Origin: an uncultured Prevotellaceae bacterium
GTDB lineage: Bacteria; Bacteroidota; Bacteroidia; Bacteroidales; Bacteroidaceae
Assembly: GCA_937915745.1 (NCBI GenBank)
Contig: CALGGJ010000039.1
Span: 1-27,690 of the forward strand
Length of the DNA stretch: 27,690 bases
Reading direction: 5' to 3'
The notes under the pieces were generated by a model. That model worked only from the letters and a program-made list of their open reading frames with translations, was not told the origin of the DNA and searched no databases. The translations under genes were made by a program, and so were the position numbers. Within the stretch, counting starts at the first letter, position 1. Each line of letters starts with the position of its first letter. Below are positions 24,090 to 27,690 of the stretch, piece after piece.

Positions 24090-25532
24090 TTATTCAGAGA
24101 TAAAGTCTTTGTAGTCGTCGCTAAGTTGTGTGTATTTGTCGATTACTTTCTTGAAGTCGGTCTCGTTGAAGAATGCGCTGAATGTACTGTAGGATGAGCC
24201 GTCGTGGAAGTAGATGGTTGGTTCGGCTTTCCAATAACGGTAATAATAGCCTGCCTCCTCAAACGATTCGAGTTTGAATGTGGCTTGTGTTGTTGTGCTG
24301 CCGTCGTAGAAGATGTTGATGTCAGACAAGGCATTGGCTTGGTTGATGTATGACTTGAATTGACTTTCCGACTCGTCATTGTCGTGTGCGCATTCGATAT
24401 AGTCGGAATATTTCTTGGCATCGATTATTGTGCCTTGTATTAGCAATTCGCCGAGGACGTCGATTTTGACCAGTACGTTTTTGCCATTTACATCATCGAA
24501 GTCGTCATCGTCTATGTCGTCTATGTTGCTTTGTGGCATACCGGAAACATCGGCTGATGCAGAGAGTGATATTACCTTTTTATTGCTTTTGGTGAATTCA
24601 AAGTTAACTGATGCTTTGCTGTTCGCAGTGTATGCAGCCTGAGACAGATTGAATGTATAGCCATTGTTCAGCTCGACCTTGCTTGCAACTGTCAGACTAT
24701 TTTTGCTGAGGTCGAACTTGTTGTTTGCCGAAATGTTTTTGATGTCTATGTCAACAGTTGCTTTAACAACGTTGCGCCCACCCTGAGTCAAGGTCAGGAT
24801 AATATGCTCTGGTACTTTGATGGTATAGTTGTAATGGTCTTGTGTTATGGTGTAGATGTATGTATCGTATGTCCAGTCGTTTTCTGTTTTAGAGTCATGA
24901 TCCCAATCATAATCTTCCTCTGTGATTGTTCCGGCATCCACGTTGATGGTTTTACCGCTGGTTTCTAGCTTTAGAACACATTGTGTGCCGTTTTGGTCGG
25001 TGAAGATGAATTGCAGGTCGTTAGCTGCATTTTGAATCCACTTGCCGTTGTTGGCGGTGAAATGGCCTGTAAAGTTGGATATGGCAATAAGGCGTTTGTA
25101 GTCAGTATCTATGTACGTATATATATAATGAGATGTATGTTTCCAGTACTCATAGTTGTAAGTATCTTCGTCTGAGGTGGTTGTAGAGGCACCCAATTGG
25201 GTCGTAAGGTCGTCTAATACAGCATCGGCCCAGTCTTCTACGTTATCCCAATCGTAGTTGGAGTCGAGGTATGTGTCATTTATATAGTGACCGAGAGTTG
25301 AAAGGTCGTTGAAGTCGGAGGCAGGTAACATGTCGCTTACTTTGAGTGCAATTTCTTCAAGTCTTTCTTTCTGTTGTGCAGGGGATAGGGCTTTGTCCTC
25401 TGATGGCTTTACTGGCTCGACAGGTGTCTCTGGGTCCTTTACTCCTGAATCATCGTCGTCGCCACATGATGTGAGATATGCGCACGATGCGCATAGAATT
25501 GCTATAAAAGCAAGTTTAACTTTGGTATTCAT
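24090..25532 (-). CDS. Large acidic surface lipoprotein of unknown family
   Basis: I do not recognise a family. The 480-residue protein has a lipobox LTSC with Cys23, followed by GDDDD, an acidic run typical of surface-exported Bacteroidetes lipoproteins, then a Pro/Glu-rich spacer (about 31-48). The body is rich in Asp, Tyr and Thr. It contains a helical segment (about 50-70), a Tyr-rich strand region (about 115-150) and an Asp cluster IDDIDDDDFDDVNG near residues 335-348 that could bind cations. The last 80 residues look mixed alpha/beta. It is the first gene of the receptor/DUF4249 operon, so it is probably a surface partner in the same uptake or binding system. I find no promoter match in the 75-bp gap upstream; read-through from the phosphate transporter gene is possible. 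Confidence 0.75.
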   Translation of the reverse strand: MNTKVKLAFIAILCASCAYLTSCGDDDDSGVKDPETPVEPVKPSEDKALSPAQQKERLEEIALKVSDMLPASDFNDLSTLGHYINDTYLDSNYDWDNVEDWADAVLDDLTTQLGASTTTSDEDTYNYEYWKHTSHYIYTYIDTDYKRLIAISNFTGHFTANNGKWIQNAANDLQFIFTDQNGTQCVLKLETSGKTINVDAGTITEEDYDWDHDSKTENDWTYDTYIYTITQDHYNYTIKVPEHIILTLTQGGRNVVKATVDIDIKNISANNKFDLSKNSLTVASKVELNNGYTFNLSQAAYTANSKASVNFEFTKSNKKVISLSASADVSGMPQSNIDDIDDDDFDDVNGKNVLVKIDVLGELLIQGTIIDAKKYSDYIECAHDNDESESQFKSYINQANALSDINIFYDGSTTTQATFKLESFEEAGYYYRYWKAEPTIYFHDGSSYSTFSAFFNETDFKKVIDKYTQLSDDYKDFISE

Positions 25533-25607
25533 GATTGATAAAAATAAAAAAAAGTTGATGATGTTTTTAAATTAATAATCGTTCTTTGTTCTGAGTTGCT
25601 GCTGTCG

Positions 25608-27323
25608 TCAGAATCCGTTTTGTTTCTTTTCGCGTATGCCGGTGGCTTCGATTACGTTTATTACGTAGTCGCCCAGTTTCTCGCATTCGGCAATGATGTC
25701 CATGTAATAGACTCCCATCTGGTAGTCGTAGAGGTGGTTGTTGATATCCACCACGTTTTGGTTTTTGAGTTGGTTGCGGTAGTTGTTGATTTCGTGTTCT
25801 ATGTTGTAGCATCTGTTGAGATCGACGTAGCGCTGCTCACCGTATTTCACCACGATGGTCATTTGGTCGAGGGCGTCGTCGTCGAGGGTCATCATGTTGG
25901 TGATGTGCTCATATTGTTTTTCGGTGAAGTCGTTTTGTGAATACTGACGTTTGCGGCTCAGTGTGCGTGCCAGGTTGTAGCAGGCGTCGCCTATCGATTC
26001 GAGCTCGCTCACCATTCTCAGCATGTGTTGTATCTCTGTCTTCGACTCGAGCGAGAGGCGTCCGTCGCTCACTTGGTTGAGGTAGTTGGCTATCTGTACC
26101 TCCATCTTGTCGGTGATGCTTTCGTATTTTTCTATGCGCGAGAAGAGGTGGTTGAATTCATCGCCTTTGGTGGTGTGCAGCAGTTGCTGTACGAATCCGT
26201 ACATCTTGCGGCAGCGGTCGGCAAATACACCAATTTCTTTTTTGGCATTGAGGATAGACAGTTCGGGTGTTTGCATGAGGCCGGCTGTGATGAATTTCAG
26301 GCGCGACTCTTCGTCTTCAGCTTCCGGTTTAGGCTTGATTATGAAGCACACGGCCTTTTCTATCCATGGCACAAACCATATCATGATGAATGTGTTGGCT
26401 ACGTTGAATGCCGAGTGGAATGCGGCAAGCACTATCGAGCCGTTCTCCTTGGCATAGCTGATGTCGGTATTGATGAGCGAGGTGTCGCAACCTACTATGT
26501 GGCACACCATGGTGAAGAACGGGTGCAGTATGCACAATACCCAGATTACTCCTACCACGTTAATCATCATGTGTGAGAATGCGGTGCGGCGTGCCGATAC
26601 GTTGGCACCCAGGGCGGCTATGTTGGAGGTGATGGTGGTGCCTATGTTCTCGCCCAGCACGAGTATGATTCCCAACTCGATGGGCAGCACACCGGTGGAG
26701 CAGAGTGTCATGGTGATGGCCATGATGGCTGCCGACGATTGTACGCACAGTGTGAGTACTGTTCCGATGAGCAGGAATATGAGTGTGGTCCAGAGGCTTG
26801 ACGGGTCAAACGATTTGAAGAAGTTGATGACATCGGGGTTCTTGTCAAGCTCCATCGACATGCCCGTCTGGCGCAGGGTGACGAGACCAATGAAGAGGAA
26901 TGCCATTCCGAAGAGGAACTCGCCCATGTTCTTATACTTCTTCATGTAAATCATGATGATGCCGACGAAGGCAGCTATGTAGGCAAAGACACTGATGTCG
27001 AATGCAAATCCGAGGTTCATAATCCATGCCGTGACGGTGGTGCCTACGTGTGCACCCAGAATGATGCTGATGGCTTGGGCCAGTGTGAGCAGACCTGCGT
27101 TGACAAACGATACGGTCATCAGCGTCGTGGCGGTTGAAGACTGTATGCTGGCTGTGACAAGCATACCTGTGATGGCACCCATGAAACGGTTGGCCGTCAT
27201 CTTTTGCAACATGTTACGAAGTTGCGGACCGGCCATTTTCTGCAGACCCTCGCTCAGGGTTTTCATTCCGAACATGAGGAGTGCCAGAGAACCGAGCAGG
27301 GTGAAAATTACTGTAAAACTCAT
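25608..27323 (-). CDS. Na+/phosphate cotransporter with PhoU-like C-terminus
   Basis: This 571-residue membrane protein has two inverted Na/Pi-cotransporter repeats. Each carries the family's QSS motif: TASIQSSTATT (QSS 61-63) and LCVQSSAAIMAI (QSS 195-197), with about eight to ten hydrophobic helices. From about residue 345 the sequence is a soluble helical PhoU-like domain (for example MVSELESIGDACYNLAR, then a second PhoU-like signature DIIAECEKLGDYVINV). This is the NptA/YjbB architecture found in many bacteria; it moves inorganic phosphate with Na+, import or export depending on gradients. The gene has its own promoter. Confidence 0.92.
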   Translation of the reverse strand: MSFTVIFTLLGSLALLMFGMKTLSEGLQKMAGPQLRNMLQKMTANRFMGAITGMLVTASIQSSTATTLMTVSFVNAGLLTLAQAISIILGAHVGTTVTAWIMNLGFAFDISVFAYIAAFVGIIMIYMKKYKNMGEFLFGMAFLFIGLVTLRQTGMSMELDKNPDVINFFKSFDPSSLWTTLIFLLIGTVLTLCVQSSAAIMAITMTLCSTGVLPIELGIILVLGENIGTTITSNIAALGANVSARRTAFSHMMINVVGVIWVLCILHPFFTMVCHIVGCDTSLINTDISYAKENGSIVLAAFHSAFNVANTFIMIWFVPWIEKAVCFIIKPKPEAEDEESRLKFITAGLMQTPELSILNAKKEIGVFADRCRKMYGFVQQLLHTTKGDEFNHLFSRIEKYESITDKMEVQIANYLNQVSDGRLSLESKTEIQHMLRMVSELESIGDACYNLARTLSRKRQYSQNDFTEKQYEHITNMMTLDDDALDQMTIVVKYGEQRYVDLNRCYNIEHEINNYRNQLKNQNVVDINNHLYDYQMGVYYMDIIAECEKLGDYVINVIEATGIREKKQNGF

Positions 27324-27380
27324 TTAGTTGAAGATTTATTAGGAAGGCAGACATAGCACGCCTTTCCCCGATATTTGCTG

Positions 27381-27388
27381 CAAATTTA
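27381..27388 (-). promoter_or_regulatory. -7 box of Na+/Pi cotransporter gene
   Basis: On the minus strand this reads TAAATTTG, matching TAnnTTTG. The -33 region has no strong TTTG. The leader would be about 50 bases and contains an imperfect hairpin (GGAAGGC with GCCTTTCC, 27342-27366). Confidence 0.45.
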
Positions 27389-27552
27389 GTAAAAAGACAT
27401 TAAACTACATGCGACCGACACATATTTTTAGCGATTTAGTGTGGCATTTTCGTGTCAAGGAGTTGTAATTTGAATGCATTTAATCCCAAACTCATATGGA
27501 AAGTGAAGTTAGGAAGGTCTGAATTTATTCGACGGTGCGTAACGTGTTTTTG

Positions 27553-27632
27553 CGACTGCGCACTCACGACCCTGCGACTGCGCACTCACGACCCTGCGAC
27601 TGCGCACTCACGGCCCTGCGACCGCGCACTCA
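27553..27632. repeat. 22-bp tandem repeat, 3.6 copies
   Basis: The unit CGACTGCGCACTCACGACCCTG occurs at 27553-27574 and 27575-27596 exactly, at 27597-27618 with one change, and as a 14-bp partial copy at 27619-27632 with one change. There are no spacers. It lies 6 bp from the second copy of the 188-bp element. The region 27389-27552 holds nothing else I can identify. Confidence 0.9.
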
Positions 27633-27638
27633 TTTTTT

Positions 27639-27690
27639 AACCCAAATCGGTCATTAGCGTTTAGATGATTTTAAGTTTATTTTCGAGCAG
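27639..27690. mobile_element. Left part of second MITE-like element, cut by window end
   Basis: AACCCAAATCGGTCATTAG at 27639-27657 matches the 19-bp terminal repeat of the element at 10977-11164 with one difference. The next 33 bp match as well with few changes, up to the shared word TTTATTTTCGAGC at the edge of the window. Confidence 0.65.

Noticed and set aside
27553..27632. Possible CRISPR array
   Set aside because: The units are contiguous, with no spacers between them, and no cas genes are present.
27452..27640. 62-codon open frame across the tandem repeat
   Set aside because: Half of it is the 22-bp repeat translated (Leu/Arg/Thr/His pattern). There is no leader or homology.

Overview
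The window looks like a chromosomal segment from a Bacteroidales bacterium, most likely Prevotella or a close relative. Four things support this. Genes are preceded by A-rich leaders without Shine-Dalgarno sites. The promoters match the Bacteroidetes -7 box TAnnTTTG. Two large exported proteins end in type IX secretion (T9SS) sorting tails, and a PorQ-type T9SS gene is present. The Rnf operon has the order rseC-rnfB-C-D-G-E-A. The genus is an inference; there is no 16S rRNA here.

Left third (1-10.9 kb), mainly + strand. A 5'-end fragment of an unidentified gene reads off the left edge. It diverges from a small DUF4160 gene and a 60-residue unknown gene. These are followed closely by a 1,368-residue exported protein with a cysteine-based phosphatase domain and a T9SS tail. 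Next, a probably leaderless promoter drives rseC and the six-gene Rnf complex, a membrane ferredoxin:NAD+ oxidoreductase that builds an ion gradient. A strong terminator closes the operon.

Middle (10.9-14.3 kb). A 188-bp element with 19-bp terminal inverted repeats lies between two terminators. It is followed by a minus-strand exported metallophosphoesterase with duplicated C-terminal modules and a T9SS tail, then a tRNA with CAT anticodon that has its own promoter and terminator.

Right half (14.3-27.3 kb), all minus strand. In transcription order, meaB, porQ, cmk, ispH, topB and a YgjP-like metallopeptidase form a compact housekeeping operon. Upstream of it is a three-gene envelope cassette: an acidic lipoprotein of unknown family, a short TonB-dependent receptor without a carboxypeptidase-like N-domain, and a DUF4249 lipoprotein. 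Before that is a Na+/phosphate cotransporter with a PhoU-like tail. The right edge holds a 22-bp tandem repeat that runs into a second, cut copy of the 188-bp element.

Possible links between genes (inference): Rnf may supply the Na+ gradient used by the Na+/Pi cotransporter, the two secreted phosphatase-like proteins may release phosphate outside the cell, and PorQ belongs to the machine expected to export them. The least understood parts are the lipoprotein/TonB receptor/DUF4249 cassette, the two secreted multidomain phosphatases, the DUF4160 pair and the repeat elements.
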